Assembly: GCF_947500065.1 (NCBI RefSeq)
Contig: NZ_CANMQT010000007.1
Span: 1-64,000, forward strand
Direction of reading: 5' to 3'
From: an uncultured Aquimarina sp.
Lineage (GTDB): Bacteria > Bacteroidota > Bacteroidia > Flavobacteriales > Flavobacteriaceae
DNA length: 64,000 bases
Under the pieces are notes generated by a model. It ran no database searches. It had not been told where the DNA came from and saw nothing but the letters and a program-made list of their open reading frames with translations. Positions 25,243 through 34,419 of the stretch are shown here, one piece after another (the first letter of the stretch is position 1; each line of letters opens with the position of its first letter). The position numbers were made by a program, and so were the translations under genes.

Positions 25243-25263
25243 ATTTCATCGAATTTATGAATT

Positions 25264-25297
25264 AAAAAACACCGCTCATATTGCGGTGTTTTTTTAT
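25264..25297. terminator. Bidirectional terminator between convergent genes
   Basis: A 12-bp stem, AAAAAACACCGC (25264-25275) with GCGGTGTTTTTT (25283-25294), flanked by A and T runs on both sides. It serves the astacin gene and the convergent lipoprotein gene. Confidence 0.9.
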
Positions 25298-25313
25298 TTA
25301 GAAATAATTCGAT

Positions 25314-26165
25314 CTAATCGATTATTTTAGAATTTTCTGGATCGTCAAATAGTGCTCCTTCACTTTCTAAAAAAGTAATATCAGTAATAGTCGCTTCTCC
25401 TAACAGAGTATCCGTCATTCCTTTTTCTGAAGTCCATCCATAGAAATCCCATTTAGTAGCAAAAGGAATATTATCTACAGTTGTAAATTCCTTATAATGT
25501 ATGGCATGTGGATCTGCTTCTGCTTTAGAAGTATCACCATCACTTCCGAAAGTTACAATATATGCTGCGGCTTGTAGTGATTTAGCAACAGGATCCGCAT
25601 AGATAACATACCAGTCATCTGGAGCATCTCCTGTTCCAGCTTCAAAAGTAAGCTTAGCAGTACTATGAGGAATATTGTTAAGAGTTCTGTCATCTTGCAT
25701 TTCCCATTTGGTTCCGGGATCACTTAGTTTATAAGGTAATCCAAAGAAGTATGTCCAAGTAAACATATCAAAACGTGCTCCTTTATCATTGGCATCAGCC
25801 GGACATAGATATACATTCTCACCATCATAGATTAACTTGCTATTATCTTTTTTGTCAATTCTTATCTTTGATGAATTGGTAAGCATAGTAATCTTACCAT
25901 CCAAATGCTCTTTACCACCAAAAAGGATTTTGATACGAAAACTAACCGCTTTGTGAGTTAAGAATCTGTCTTTTTTATGAGTTTTCTCTACTCTTTTGAT
26001 AAAATTATCTGTAATTGATAAAGCTCCATCTCCAATACCACTATTGGGTTCTACAGGAATCATTTCATTGTTTTCTATTACTTCGGGTTCTTTACTTTCT
26101 TCTTTTTTGTCTTGATTACAACTAAGAATACAGATAGTTAGTAGTGCTATAAAAAATCTTTTCAT
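25314..26165 (-). CDS. Lipoprotein with LolA-like fold, unknown function
   Basis: 283 residues. Lipobox ILSC (MKRFFIALLTICILSC) followed by an acidic linker, then a beta-rich domain (about 50-270) whose pattern (SFRIKILFGGKEHLDGKITML, then KLIYDGENVYLCP, WYVIYADPVAKSLQAAAYI) resembles the LolA/LppX half-barrel that holds lipids. I believe related flavobacterial proteins carry a DUF label such as DUF6503, but I am not certain. It is monocistronic and divergent from the S9 peptidase. Confidence 0.7.
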   Translation of the reverse strand: MKRFFIALLTICILSCNQDKKEESKEPEVIENNEMIPVEPNSGIGDGALSITDNFIKRVEKTHKKDRFLTHKAVSFRIKILFGGKEHLDGKITMLTNSSKIRIDKKDNSKLIYDGENVYLCPADANDKGARFDMFTWTYFFGLPYKLSDPGTKWEMQDDRTLNNIPHSTAKLTFEAGTGDAPDDWYVIYADPVAKSLQAAAYIVTFGSDGDTSKAEADPHAIHYKEFTTVDNIPFATKWDFYGWTSEKGMTDTLLGEATITDITFLESEGALFDDPENSKIID

Positions 26166-26517
26166 TATGAGGTTATTTGTGTTACTTGCCTAATGTACTA
26201 AAAACCTTAAAATAGTGATGTAATCTTTATGAAAATTGTAACAGATATAACAGGTTGATTCTGTTATTGGGGCCAAACAAAACACTGGTTTTGTGTATTT
26301 TTAAGTCTAAAAACCAGATGGCTGTGTTCTTTTTTCTTGTTAAAAGTTGGCAAATAATGTAACAAAAAACTAATGTTGATTACTAACATCGTATACATTC
26401 ACTTTTTCATAATCAATTTTATAAACAGATGAAATGAGCTGTTAAAATTAGACTAATAAATTATTAGAGTAATTAAAAGCGAATTCCATCTAACCTTAAA
26501 AATCAAAAAATAATCAA
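26166..26517. other. Divergent intergenic region (lipoprotein / S9 peptidase)
   Basis: 352 bp, AT-rich, no gene. It must hold two divergent promoters, but no full TTTG/TAnnTTTG pair is visible on either strand. A 7-bp dyad ATAACAG-N7-CTGTTAT lies at 26247-26267, near the lipoprotein side. Confidence 0.6.
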
Positions 26518-28830
26518 ATGAAACAATTATTTAAAACAGTATGGGGGGCATTCTTAGTTGTGTTATGCATATCATTTACCCAAACGTATGGACAAGAAGT
26601 TAAAGGAACCTGGAAAGGAAAACTATCAGTTCAAGGAAATGAAATTCCCTTGGTATTCAATGTTGAAGAAAAAGAAGGTACTTTATCTTCTACAATGGAT
26701 AGTCCTTCTCAAGGTGCAACTGGAATTCCAATGGATTCAACAGTTTTTGAAAACAATCAATTAACTTTGACATTTAAACAAGGAGGGATCAAATATGTAG
26801 CATCTCTGGAAAATAGTAAACTAAAAGGAACTTTTTATCAAGGCGGAATGGAACTACCATTAGAAATGGAAAAATCAGAGAAAACAATACCAGGAAATCC
26901 AGCATTGGTTTCTTCTGATACAGAATTAGAAAAAATAGCAAGTTTGGATCAAGGGAATTATAAGTATTCTGTTGAAGATTATTTTGCAAGACCAAAAGCA
27001 AGAAGTTTTCAGTTTTCTCCAAACGGAAAATATCTTTCTTATAGAGAGAAAGATGAGAATAGTAAAAACCACGTATATGTAAAAGAAATTGCTACGGATA
27101 AGGTTACCCGTGTAATAGAAGAGAAAGAAGAACTAATCAGAGGATATGGTTGGGCTAATAATGAGCGATTGGTGTATGTAATGGATAAAGGAGGAAATGA
27201 AGACTATCATTTATTTGCTGCTAATATTGATGGGACAGATCAAAAAGAATTGACTCCTTATGAAGGTGTACAGGTAAATATTCTAGAAGGCTTGAAAGAA
27301 GATGTGAATCATATGATCATCTCGATGAATAAGAATAATAAGCAAATCTTTGAACCTTATAAAATTAATATACTTACTGGAGAAATTAAGCAATTATTTA
27401 AGAATGAAGATGCGGCTAACCCTATTGCAGGATATAGTTTTGATAAAGATGGTAATCTTAGAGGTTACGGTAAAATAAGAGATGGCGTAAACGTAGATTT
27501 TTATTATGCTAAAGAAGATGGTAAATACGAGGTTATCAAAAAAATGAATTGGAAAGATACTTTTTCTATTCTAAACTATGATTATTCTACAGAAAATCCT
27601 CACGATGCCTATGTGGTTTCTAATTTAGATACAGATAAATCTCAAATATATTTATATGATCTTAAGGCTGATAAAGTAATTAAAAAAGTTTTCTCTAATG
27701 ATAAGTATGATGTTTCTAATCTTTCGTTATCAAGAAAAAGAGGATATGAATTAGATTATTTCTCATATCAAGGTGAAAAAAGAGTAGTCATTCCTGTAAG
27801 TGATTATTATAAAAAATTACATACAAGAATTACCAAAGAATTTCCTGATCATCAGTACTCAATTGCTGGGAAAACGGATGAAGAAGACAAGTATTTGATC
27901 TTTTTTCAAAGTGACAAATTATATGGAGTATACTATTCATATGATGCTATTAAGGATGAATTTAAGCTATTGTATAATTTAATGCCACAGCTTAAGGAGA
28001 ATGATATGGCAGAGATGCGTCCTATTACTTTTAAAAGTAGAGATGGATTGACTATACACGGATACATCACACTTCCTAAAGAAGCTATACAAGGTAAAAA
28101 AGTACCATTGGTAGTAAATCCACATGGTGGACCACAAGGTATAAGAGATTCTTGGGGATTTAATCCAGAATCGCAATTGTTTGCCAGTAGAGGGTATGCA
28201 ACATTACAAGTAAACTTTAGAATCTCTGGAGGATATGGTAGAGAATTCTTAGAAACAGGATTCAAACAAATCGGGAGAAAAGCAATGGATGATGTAGAAG
28301 ATGGATTACAATATGTAATTGATCAAGGTTGGGTAGATAAAGACAGAGTAGCAATCTATGGAGGTAGTCATGGTGGATATGCGGTATTACGTGGATTAAC
28401 CAAAACACCAGATTTGTATGCTTGTGGTGTGGATTATGTAGGGGTATCGAACATATTTACTTTTATGAAAACGATTCCACCATACTGGAAGCCATACTTA
28501 AAGATTATTAAAGAAATCTGGTATGATGAAGATGTAGCGGAAGAAAAAGCTATTATGGAAGAAGTATCTCCAGTATATCAAATCGATAAGATAAAAAAAC
28601 CATTGTTTGTGGTACAGGGAGCAAACGATCCTCGTGTTAATATTGATGAATCTGACCAGATCGTAAAAGCATTACGTGATAAAGGATTTGATGTGCCTTA
28701 TATGGTACGGTATGATGAAGGACATGGTTTTGGTAAAGAAGAAAACTCAATTGCTATGTATAAAGCTATGATGGGATTCTATGCAAAACATATTGGTAAA
28801 AAAGAAACTACAAAACCTGTTAAAGGATAG
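26518..28830 (+). CDS. S9 family prolyl oligopeptidase with N-terminal beta domain
   Basis: 770 residues. Signal peptide (to QTYGQ), an extra beta domain of about 100 residues (GTWKGKLSVQGNEIPLVF), a seven-bladed propeller (about 130-500), and the alpha/beta-hydrolase catalytic domain. The triad is Ser617 in GGSHGGY, Asp704 in GANDPRV and His736 in DEGHGF. S9 enzymes of this acylaminoacyl/dipeptidyl-peptidase type cut short peptides; the signal peptide points to the periplasm. The gene stands alone and ends at a strong shared terminator. Confidence 0.93.
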   Translation: MKQLFKTVWGAFLVVLCISFTQTYGQEVKGTWKGKLSVQGNEIPLVFNVEEKEGTLSSTMDSPSQGATGIPMDSTVFENNQLTLTFKQGGIKYVASLENSKLKGTFYQGGMELPLEMEKSEKTIPGNPALVSSDTELEKIASLDQGNYKYSVEDYFARPKARSFQFSPNGKYLSYREKDENSKNHVYVKEIATDKVTRVIEEKEELIRGYGWANNERLVYVMDKGGNEDYHLFAANIDGTDQKELTPYEGVQVNILEGLKEDVNHMIISMNKNNKQIFEPYKINILTGEIKQLFKNEDAANPIAGYSFDKDGNLRGYGKIRDGVNVDFYYAKEDGKYEVIKKMNWKDTFSILNYDYSTENPHDAYVVSNLDTDKSQIYLYDLKADKVIKKVFSNDKYDVSNLSLSRKRGYELDYFSYQGEKRVVIPVSDYYKKLHTRITKEFPDHQYSIAGKTDEEDKYLIFFQSDKLYGVYYSYDAIKDEFKLLYNLMPQLKENDMAEMRPITFKSRDGLTIHGYITLPKEAIQGKKVPLVVNPHGGPQGIRDSWGFNPESQLFASRGYATLQVNFRISGGYGREFLETGFKQIGRKAMDDVEDGLQYVIDQGWVDKDRVAIYGGSHGGYAVLRGLTKTPDLYACGVDYVGVSNIFTFMKTIPPYWKPYLKIIKEIWYDEDVAEEKAIMEEVSPVYQIDKIKKPLFVVQGANDPRVNIDESDQIVKALRDKGFDVPYMVRYDEGHGFGKEENSIAMYKAMMGFYAKHIGKKETTKPVKG

Positions 28831-28853
28831 TTTTCCTTTTTTAGAATGTAGTA

Positions 28854-28890
28854 AAAACCTCCTGAAAACTTGGGTCAGGAGGTTTTTTTT
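28854..28890. terminator. Bidirectional terminator after the S9 peptidase gene
   Basis: A perfect 12-bp stem AAAACCTCCTGA / TCAGGAGGTTTT with a nine-base loop and an eight-T tract. It also overlaps the stop codon of the convergent MarR gene at 28889. Confidence 0.9.
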
Positions 28891-29497
28891 ATGACTTTTT
28901 TTCGAACTCAGGACAATCTAATCGGATATCTTTAGTACTTAGATTTGTTTGAATAAGATTACAGAAATCATTGTTTTCAGTTTTCTTTTCGTAAAATTTA
29001 CATGCATAACAGGTTCTCTGAACAGATAAAATTCCGGATTTATTAAGTTTATAGATTAAAGAACTAAGAGTTTTTAATAGTGATTCTTGCTCCTCCTGAT
29101 TGAAGTTGTCAATTTGTTTTCTTATAGGATTCGCAAAGTGCTCAGTTTCAGAAACACTTTTTTTTCCATCAGCGGTTAAACCGATATAATAACTTCTACT
29201 ATCTGTAGATGTTTTCTTTTTGGAAATCATTTTTTTTTGTTCTAAAACCTTAACAGCATCACTAATAGTAGGCTTAGTAAGATTAAATTCTTTTGCTAAC
29301 TGGCTAACAGTACATAAGTTTTCCTTGTGATACGCTACGAAAATCATGATTTGTATCTGTATAGGACTTAGTTTGATTTCTTTTGCATATTCCCATAATA
29401 AAACACGGAAAACTTCAGAAATACGTTCTAAGCTAATAACTATTTTTGCATTGATATCATCATGTTGAAACGGTATGTTGAAAATACTCTTATCCAT
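28889..29497 (-). CDS. MarR family regulator with C-terminal cysteine cluster
   Basis: 202 residues. A winged helix-turn-helix of MarR type spans about 25-145 (recognition helix around LTKPTISDAVKVLEQK, wing around TSTDSRSYYIGLTADG). Unlike typical MarR proteins of about 150 residues, it has a 50-residue C-terminal extension with C163, C166 (CYAC), C179 and C195, spaced like a metal or redox site; C62 is a fifth Cys. Its promoter -7 box overlaps a copy of the locus dyad, so autorepression is likely. It probably controls the three genes upstream on the same strand, which share the dyad. Confidence 0.88.
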   Translation of the reverse strand: MDKSIFNIPFQHDDINAKIVISLERISEVFRVLLWEYAKEIKLSPIQIQIMIFVAYHKENLCTVSQLAKEFNLTKPTISDAVKVLEQKKMISKKKTSTDSRSYYIGLTADGKKSVSETEHFANPIRKQIDNFNQEEQESLLKTLSSLIYKLNKSGILSVQRTCYACKFYEKKTENNDFCNLIQTNLSTKDIRLDCPEFEKKS

Positions 29498-29532
29498 ATA
29501 AAACTATTAAGAAAGTTTAGCTTTCTTAGCAG

Positions 29533-29552
29533 CAAAGTTAGTAATCCTAATT
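29533..29552 (-). promoter_or_regulatory. marR promoter -7 box overlapped by locus operator (copy C)
   Basis: Minus-strand TAACTTTG (29533-29540) is a consensus -7 box. It overlaps the dyad AGTTAGTAATCCTAATT (29536-29552), a 15/17 match to AGTnAGGAATCCTnACT. A second dyad, TAAGAAAG-N5-CTTTCTTA (29508-29528), lies nearer the start codon. Confidence 0.6.
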
Positions 29553-29565
29553 AATTATTTCATTT

Positions 29566-29829
29566 CTAATGACAATTTTCCATTTCGATAATGGCATACC
29601 CTTTAGTTTCTATAAGATTAGTAACTTCTGAAGAAGCTTTTTCAATATGACAAAATCTACATTCATCGGATGTTATATTAAAAGTTTCGAAAGGTTTAGT
29701 ATTTAGATACGTTTTACCATATTCAAAAATTTGATCTTTATCTTTGATTTTATCGGAAACAAGAATATCAAAATGCATTAGCAATCCGTCCTTTCGATTA
29801 ACATAAGTATCCCAAACAGCTATTTTCAT
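29566..29829 (-). CDS. DUF2024 family protein
   Basis: 87 residues, cytoplasmic, matching the small DUF2024 family in length and start (MKIAVWDTYVNRKDG, then MHFDILV). It has a CxxC pair (C57-x2-C60, DECRFCHIE) and a Cys near its C-terminus. Family function is unknown. It lies 8 bp after the exported-protein gene, so the two are co-transcribed, and it precedes marR. Confidence 0.8.
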   Translation of the reverse strand: MKIAVWDTYVNRKDGLLMHFDILVSDKIKDKDQIFEYGKTYLNTKPFETFNITSDECRFCHIEKASSEVTNLIETKGYAIIEMENCH

Positions 29830-29837
29830 TTTTTCGA

Positions 29838-30560
29838 TTATTTGAATTTAACATTATAGGGTAGTGATAGATCGGTACTTAGAACACTATATACTTCATA
29901 AACACCAAGCATTGGAAGATCGTTTTTTTCTGTATTTACCTGCATATAGGCAGAGACAGCATCAAACTTAAAATTAGTTTGATTACTTATTCTATAATCA
30001 GGGATAACCACTTTGATAGAATTTCCTTTAGTAATAACCTGAAAACCTGGAGAATCCATATACATAGGCATCCCGGGATTGGTAGGAGGAAGTTTTACTG
30101 TGGTGTCACCCTTTTTAAATTGTTTTACAGATAATCCTCCTTTTATTCTTTTGTCTGGATGAAGAACTACCCAATGTGGGTGCCATATTATACCATCATT
30201 ATCATACTTTTTGTCATAATTTTCATCCCATAATGGAGTGTCATCAAAATCTGGATGGGATGTTAATGCGAGAGCTACAATTCCTTCAGTACTATTAAAA
30301 CCAACATCAGTAGGATTTAATGTAGTTGGAAAAACATATCCCAAAACCGGAGCACCATTAAGTTGCCCAGCCGGATCGGGAGTTGTTTCTCCAGCTTTTC
30401 CTTTTACTTTAATTTCCCAAATAGTACTGGATATATCCTTTAGATGCGTAACACTAACTGCGGTAATTTTTAAGTTATCATTATCGTATTTCTTACATTC
30501 ATCACAAGCAAATAATGTGTTGCTCAATAGTATAATTATTAAAAAAAATAAATGTTTCAT
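29838..30560 (-). CDS. Exported protein of unknown function with CxxC at the mature N-terminus
   Basis: 240 residues. Signal segment MKHLFFLIIILLSNTLFA is followed by C19-D-E-C22. Cleavage before C19 could be by signal peptidase II (weak lipobox LFAC, unusual Phe at -2) or type I. The rest is beta-rich with motifs IIWHPHWVVLHPDKRI and PGMPMYMDSPGF; the His-Pro-His and Met-rich pieces could bind metal, which is inference. I recognise no family. A locus dyad (30596-30612) lies upstream; DUF2024 follows by 8 bp. Confidence 0.75.
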   Translation of the reverse strand: MKHLFFLIIILLSNTLFACDECKKYDNDNLKITAVSVTHLKDISSTIWEIKVKGKAGETTPDPAGQLNGAPVLGYVFPTTLNPTDVGFNSTEGIVALALTSHPDFDDTPLWDENYDKKYDNDGIIWHPHWVVLHPDKRIKGGLSVKQFKKGDTTVKLPPTNPGMPMYMDSPGFQVITKGNSIKVVIPDYRISNQTNFKFDAVSAYMQVNTEKNDLPMLGVYEVYSVLSTDLSLPYNVKFK

Positions 30561-30595
30561 AATTTTATTAGTTTTAGAATAGTTAGAATTTATTT

Positions 30596-30612
30596 AGTTA
30601 GGAATCCTCACT
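30596..30612 (-). promoter_or_regulatory. Locus operator, copy B
   Basis: AGTTAGGAATCCTCACT, an imperfect palindrome with AGTnAGGA and TCCTnACT arms around a central A. It lies 35 bp upstream of the exported-protein start codon. A partial half-site (AGTTAGAA) is 15 bp away at 30581-30588. Confidence 0.6.
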
Positions 30613-30629
30613 ATTTGATTTAAATTTTT

Positions 30630-30863
30630 TTACTTTTTTATATCGGATATGTACGCGCCAAAATTAATATGTAATACGTTTCCATTAGGAGTTACTACAG
30701 CCGGAACGGATTGAACACCCGCATTCTTCGCATTATTAATTAGTGATTGTTTCTCTCCAAGATGGATGATATCTACATTCGAAGCTCCAATTAGGTTTAC
30801 GATGTCTTGTTCGGCGTTGACACAAATGGGACATCCTGCATGATAAAAAATTGATTTACTCAT
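30630..30863 (-). CDS. Small thioredoxin/glutaredoxin-like protein
   Basis: 77 residues, no signal peptide. Redox motif C11-P-I-C14 follows the first strand (SIFYHAGCPICVNAEQD), and a cis-Pro segment VQSVPAVV is in the expected place, so it is a minimal thioredoxin fold close in size to glutaredoxins. It probably performs thiol-disulfide exchange in the cytosol. It heads the MarR-linked run; its promoter abuts dyad copy A. Confidence 0.85.
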   Translation of the reverse strand: MSKSIFYHAGCPICVNAEQDIVNLIGASNVDIIHLGEKQSLINNAKNAGVQSVPAVVTPNGNVLHINFGAYISDIKK

Positions 30864-30899
30864 TTTAATGATTTTTTAAAGTTTAATAAAATTCTTACA

Positions 30900-30923
30900 C
30901 AAATATAGTAAGGAATCCTAACT
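30900..30923 (-). promoter_or_regulatory. Thioredoxin-like gene promoter -7 box and locus operator, copy A
   Basis: Minus-strand TATATTTG (30900-30907) is a consensus -7 box. Directly upstream and sharing one base is the dyad AGTAAGGAATCCTAACT (30907-30923), extended by ATA/TAT flanks. A bound regulator would block the promoter spacer. Confidence 0.65.
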
Positions 30924-31044
30924 ATAAAATAATTTTAATAAGTTTTAACACAAAATAACTATTGATTCATTTAAAAAAGGATAATATTCCATAGTATGGA
31001 AGCTCGACTATCTAGGGGCGCCAAGATTTTGATTTAACCTTAAA

Positions 31045-34000
31045 TTACTTAATTTCCTGCTTCGACCTTAGTTCTTTCAATAAATTTTCTTCATTTTCTA
31101 ATGTAGTATTAGGTTGAGGTTTTTCCTGTTTAGCAAAGAATCTGGGAAACAAATTAATGTATCGATTAAAAGTGTCTATTTCTGTATCCATAAGTTCTGT
31201 GTCCTGATTTTTAACTAAGGTATTCACAAGATCCCGATAATACGTTACATTATCCATGATGCTTTCAAAATGTTCTTGTTGTCGTTTGTAGGATAAGCTT
31301 TCGAAGTATAATAGTTGTTCTTGATATTTTCTGGTTAATTGTTTCCAGAGAGATCTCGCTTTTTCTTTTTTACCAATTCGATAATAATTATCTACAAAAG
31401 AGTGTAATGGTGTATAATATTCATAGATATCCAAAGGCATTTTTTCTATCCCTAAATCTAAGATTTCTTCAGCTTTAAGTAGCTGCTTTTCTTTAATTAA
31501 TTGATCAGCAAGTCTCCTAAGATTAGTTCTATATGAGATGCCGTTTCTTCTGGTTTCTATGTCGTGATATATTTCTGAACTTTCTCCATTCCCCCAATCC
31601 CATCCTTTAACATTTTTATACATCACATCAGTATCGATTCTTCCCATTTGATATGGATTGTTAGGATTGACCTCACTCCTAATAGGTACAAGTTTATAAG
31701 TCATTCCATCTAGTTGTAAATAGTCTTTCATCCAGACGTAATCATCATCACCAAAACTGCCTCCTGTAAAATAAATTGGTCGCTCCCAATTATTATTGGC
31801 AATAATATCAAGCATTACAAGTCTATGTTTTGGAATGTAGCCGCCTTTTAGGTGGATATCTATATACGGAACTATTTTATCAGCATCCTTTTTAGAAACA
31901 ATTCCATTTCTAAGTACAGCTTCTTTATTTACAGGTATTCTTATGTTTTTGGTTGGAAAAGTAGATACTATTTTACCGTTCATGAGTTCTGCTTTTGTTC
32001 TATGATCATCTGATGTAACCCAACGCATCCAGTTTTTGATGAGCATGGTGTCTTTTGTTACTGATTTGTAGAAAACGGCATCATTGTTTCCGTAAGTATA
32101 AAAGCTATGTTCTAATTGTGAGGGTACAGGTTTACCATTATAAGCAGCCATTTTCATTTGATCTATGTACCAGTCAGTTGCTAATAAATTGGTGATGAGA
32201 ATACGTATATCTGTTCGGTATCCTTCTATTTCTTGAGTATACCACAATGGGAAACTATCATTGTCACCAATAGAAAATAGAATGGCATCTTTCTGACAAG
32301 AGGATAAGTATGTTTTTGCAGAGGATTGAGCGGTATATCTATTAGACCGATCGTGATCATCCCAGTTTTGAGCAATTAATAAAGAAGGTACTCCTAAAAG
32401 TGAAATTAGAATAGTAATATATGCCGCTTTTTTCGAATTAATATGAGTTTTTAGAATATCGAAAAGCGCGTATACTCCAAACCCTATCCATATTGTAAAT
32501 ACATAAAAAGAACCAACTAAGGCGTAATCTCTTTCCCTAGGTTCAAAAGGTCTTTCGTTGAGATATATTTTTAATGATAATCCGGTAAACAAGAAAAAAA
32601 CAAGCAATACCCAGAAGTGCTTTTTATCATATTTGAACTGGAAGAATACTCCTATAAGACCTAAAATAAGAGGAATAAAATAATAGGTATTTCTAGCTTT
32701 GTTTTTTGCTACATCAGTTGGTAGGTTACTTTGTGATCCTAGATGGTATTCATCGATAAATGAAATTCCACTAAGCCAATTACCATGCAAAGAAGATAAT
32801 TTACCCTGAACGTCATCTTGTCTGCCAACAAAATTCCACATAAAATAACGCCAATACATATAGTTAATTTGATACTGGAACAGATACGATACGTTATCCA
32901 AAAACGAAGGAGGTTTTACATCTAAAAATTTACTAAAGGACTCCAAAAATTTATGATAATCGGTATTGTCTACTTTGCCAGAGGCATATTGTTTCCTGAA
33001 ATCAATTACGGTGTCCACTAATTCTTTTTCATCTTGGTATTCCGCTTTGATAGAGAATTGTAGGGATCCACTAAATAGCATATAGTTACTTATATGTTCT
33101 GAACTCCACATCCTTGGTAATAAGGTTTTGTGATTATTGTCTAAATTTTGTCTCGCATTTTTCCAATCATTAACAACTATGTATTTACCTGTGCTTATAT
33201 CTTTTTCATATTTTGGTTTGTCATCAAGATATGGTTCGTTTTCATCAAGATTGCTATAGATTTCGGTAAATTGAGGTCCATAAAATAAATGTGTTTTTGG
33301 ATATTGTTCCAGGTTGTAGTACGCTAGTAATTCTCTAGCATTATTTGGGTTATTCTCATTAATTACGGTACCTGCATTTGCTCTAATAGGGATCATCAAC
33401 CAGCTAGAAAACCCTATTAATATAAAAAGAGTACAGAGTAAAGAAGTGTTCAGTAAATAATAAGATTTCTTTCTAGTATATTTTAATCCTAGATAAAAAC
33501 ACAGTATCAAACTTATTCCGGCGATGATGGTTCCTGAATGGAATGGTAATCCTATAGCGTTGACAAAAAATATTTCTGTAGCGCCAAAATACGCTAGGGT
33601 ATAGGGTAGTAGCAATTTAAAAATGAACAACAATATAGCAACTACAACAAGGTTGGCTATTATGAAATTTCTGAAAGTTATGTTCTTGTAATTTTTGAAA
33701 TAATAAAGTAAACCAATAGCAGGAATCGAGAGCAATCCCATAAAATGTACGCCAAAGGATAGTCCAATGATAAAAGATATTAAAATAATCCATTTATTTC
33801 CTTTTGGTTGATTCATATCGCGTTGCCATAATAACCCCAAGTAGAATAGAACAGACAGAATGCAAGTAGCCATTGCGTATACTTCGGCTTCTACAGCATT
33901 GAACCAAAAACTATCAGTAAAAGCAAAAGCTAAGGAACCCGTAAGAGCACTTCCTAATATTGTTATACAAGAACTTTTTGTAAGACTTGATCTGGCTATT

Positions 34001-34320
34001 GCTAGATTAGTGAGTAACATAGTAATTGACCAGAACATGAAAAGTATGGTAAATGCACTAGCGATTCCGGATGTTATATTCAAAGTATATGCTATTTGTT
34101 CTGGATGCGTTGCAAAAACCGAAGCAAATGCTCCAATCATCTGAAATAAAGGAGCGCCTGGAGGATGCCCTATTTGTAGTTTTGAAGATGTAGCGATATA
34201 CTCTCCGACATCCCAAAAACTATTTGTTGGTTCAACAGTGCTTACATAAACAGCGAGAGAAATAGTAAATACTGTCCAACCTAGTATAAGATTCCATTTT
34301 TTGTAAAGAGATGTATTCAT
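31045..34320 (-). CDS. DUF2723 (TMEM260-like) polytopic membrane protein
   Basis: 1091 residues. The N-terminal half has many membrane segments with the DUF2723 start (LGWTVFTISLAVYVSTVEPT, then SFWDVGEYIATSSKLQIGHPPGAPL), where the Asp/Glu pair resembles the catalytic loop of PMT-type GT-C glycosyltransferases. The C-terminal part is soluble with TPR-like helices near 960-1050. TMEM260, the eukaryotic relative, is a protein O-mannosyltransferase; a similar lipid-linked sugar transfer to exported proteins is likely but unproven here. It stands alone. Confidence 0.9.
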   Translation of the reverse strand: MNTSLYKKWNLILGWTVFTISLAVYVSTVEPTNSFWDVGEYIATSSKLQIGHPPGAPLFQMIGAFASVFATHPEQIAYTLNITSGIASAFTILFMFWSITMLLTNLAIARSSLTKSSCITILGSALTGSLAFAFTDSFWFNAVEAEVYAMATCILSVLFYLGLLWQRDMNQPKGNKWIILISFIIGLSFGVHFMGLLSIPAIGLLYYFKNYKNITFRNFIIANLVVVAILLFIFKLLLPYTLAYFGATEIFFVNAIGLPFHSGTIIAGISLILCFYLGLKYTRKKSYYLLNTSLLCTLFILIGFSSWLMIPIRANAGTVINENNPNNARELLAYYNLEQYPKTHLFYGPQFTEIYSNLDENEPYLDDKPKYEKDISTGKYIVVNDWKNARQNLDNNHKTLLPRMWSSEHISNYMLFSGSLQFSIKAEYQDEKELVDTVIDFRKQYASGKVDNTDYHKFLESFSKFLDVKPPSFLDNVSYLFQYQINYMYWRYFMWNFVGRQDDVQGKLSSLHGNWLSGISFIDEYHLGSQSNLPTDVAKNKARNTYYFIPLILGLIGVFFQFKYDKKHFWVLLVFFLFTGLSLKIYLNERPFEPRERDYALVGSFYVFTIWIGFGVYALFDILKTHINSKKAAYITILISLLGVPSLLIAQNWDDHDRSNRYTAQSSAKTYLSSCQKDAILFSIGDNDSFPLWYTQEIEGYRTDIRILITNLLATDWYIDQMKMAAYNGKPVPSQLEHSFYTYGNNDAVFYKSVTKDTMLIKNWMRWVTSDDHRTKAELMNGKIVSTFPTKNIRIPVNKEAVLRNGIVSKKDADKIVPYIDIHLKGGYIPKHRLVMLDIIANNNWERPIYFTGGSFGDDDYVWMKDYLQLDGMTYKLVPIRSEVNPNNPYQMGRIDTDVMYKNVKGWDWGNGESSEIYHDIETRRNGISYRTNLRRLADQLIKEKQLLKAEEILDLGIEKMPLDIYEYYTPLHSFVDNYYRIGKKEKARSLWKQLTRKYQEQLLYFESLSYKRQQEHFESIMDNVTYYRDLVNTLVKNQDTELMDTEIDTFNRYINLFPRFFAKQEKPQPNTTLENEENLLKELRSKQEIK

Positions 34321-34419
34321 CTATATTGATTACGTTTTTATAAGTAATCAAATGAATAATAAAAATTAAAAACGATGAGGTTTTATAAGTTGTAATAAAG
34401 TACTAGTACCGGTATGATT

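Noticed and set aside
27933..28265. Minus-strand open frame inside the S9 peptidase gene
   Set aside because: It covers the conserved start of the catalytic domain of the plus-strand gene and looks like a shadow.
30238..30582. A 114-codon plus-strand open frame opposite the exported-protein gene
   Set aside because: The minus-strand frame has a signal peptide, a promoter region with a shared operator and an operon neighbour at 8 bp; the plus frame has none.
33860..34144. A 94-codon plus-strand open frame in the DUF2723 gene
   Set aside because: It lies over the conserved membrane segments of the minus-strand gene and has no independent signals.
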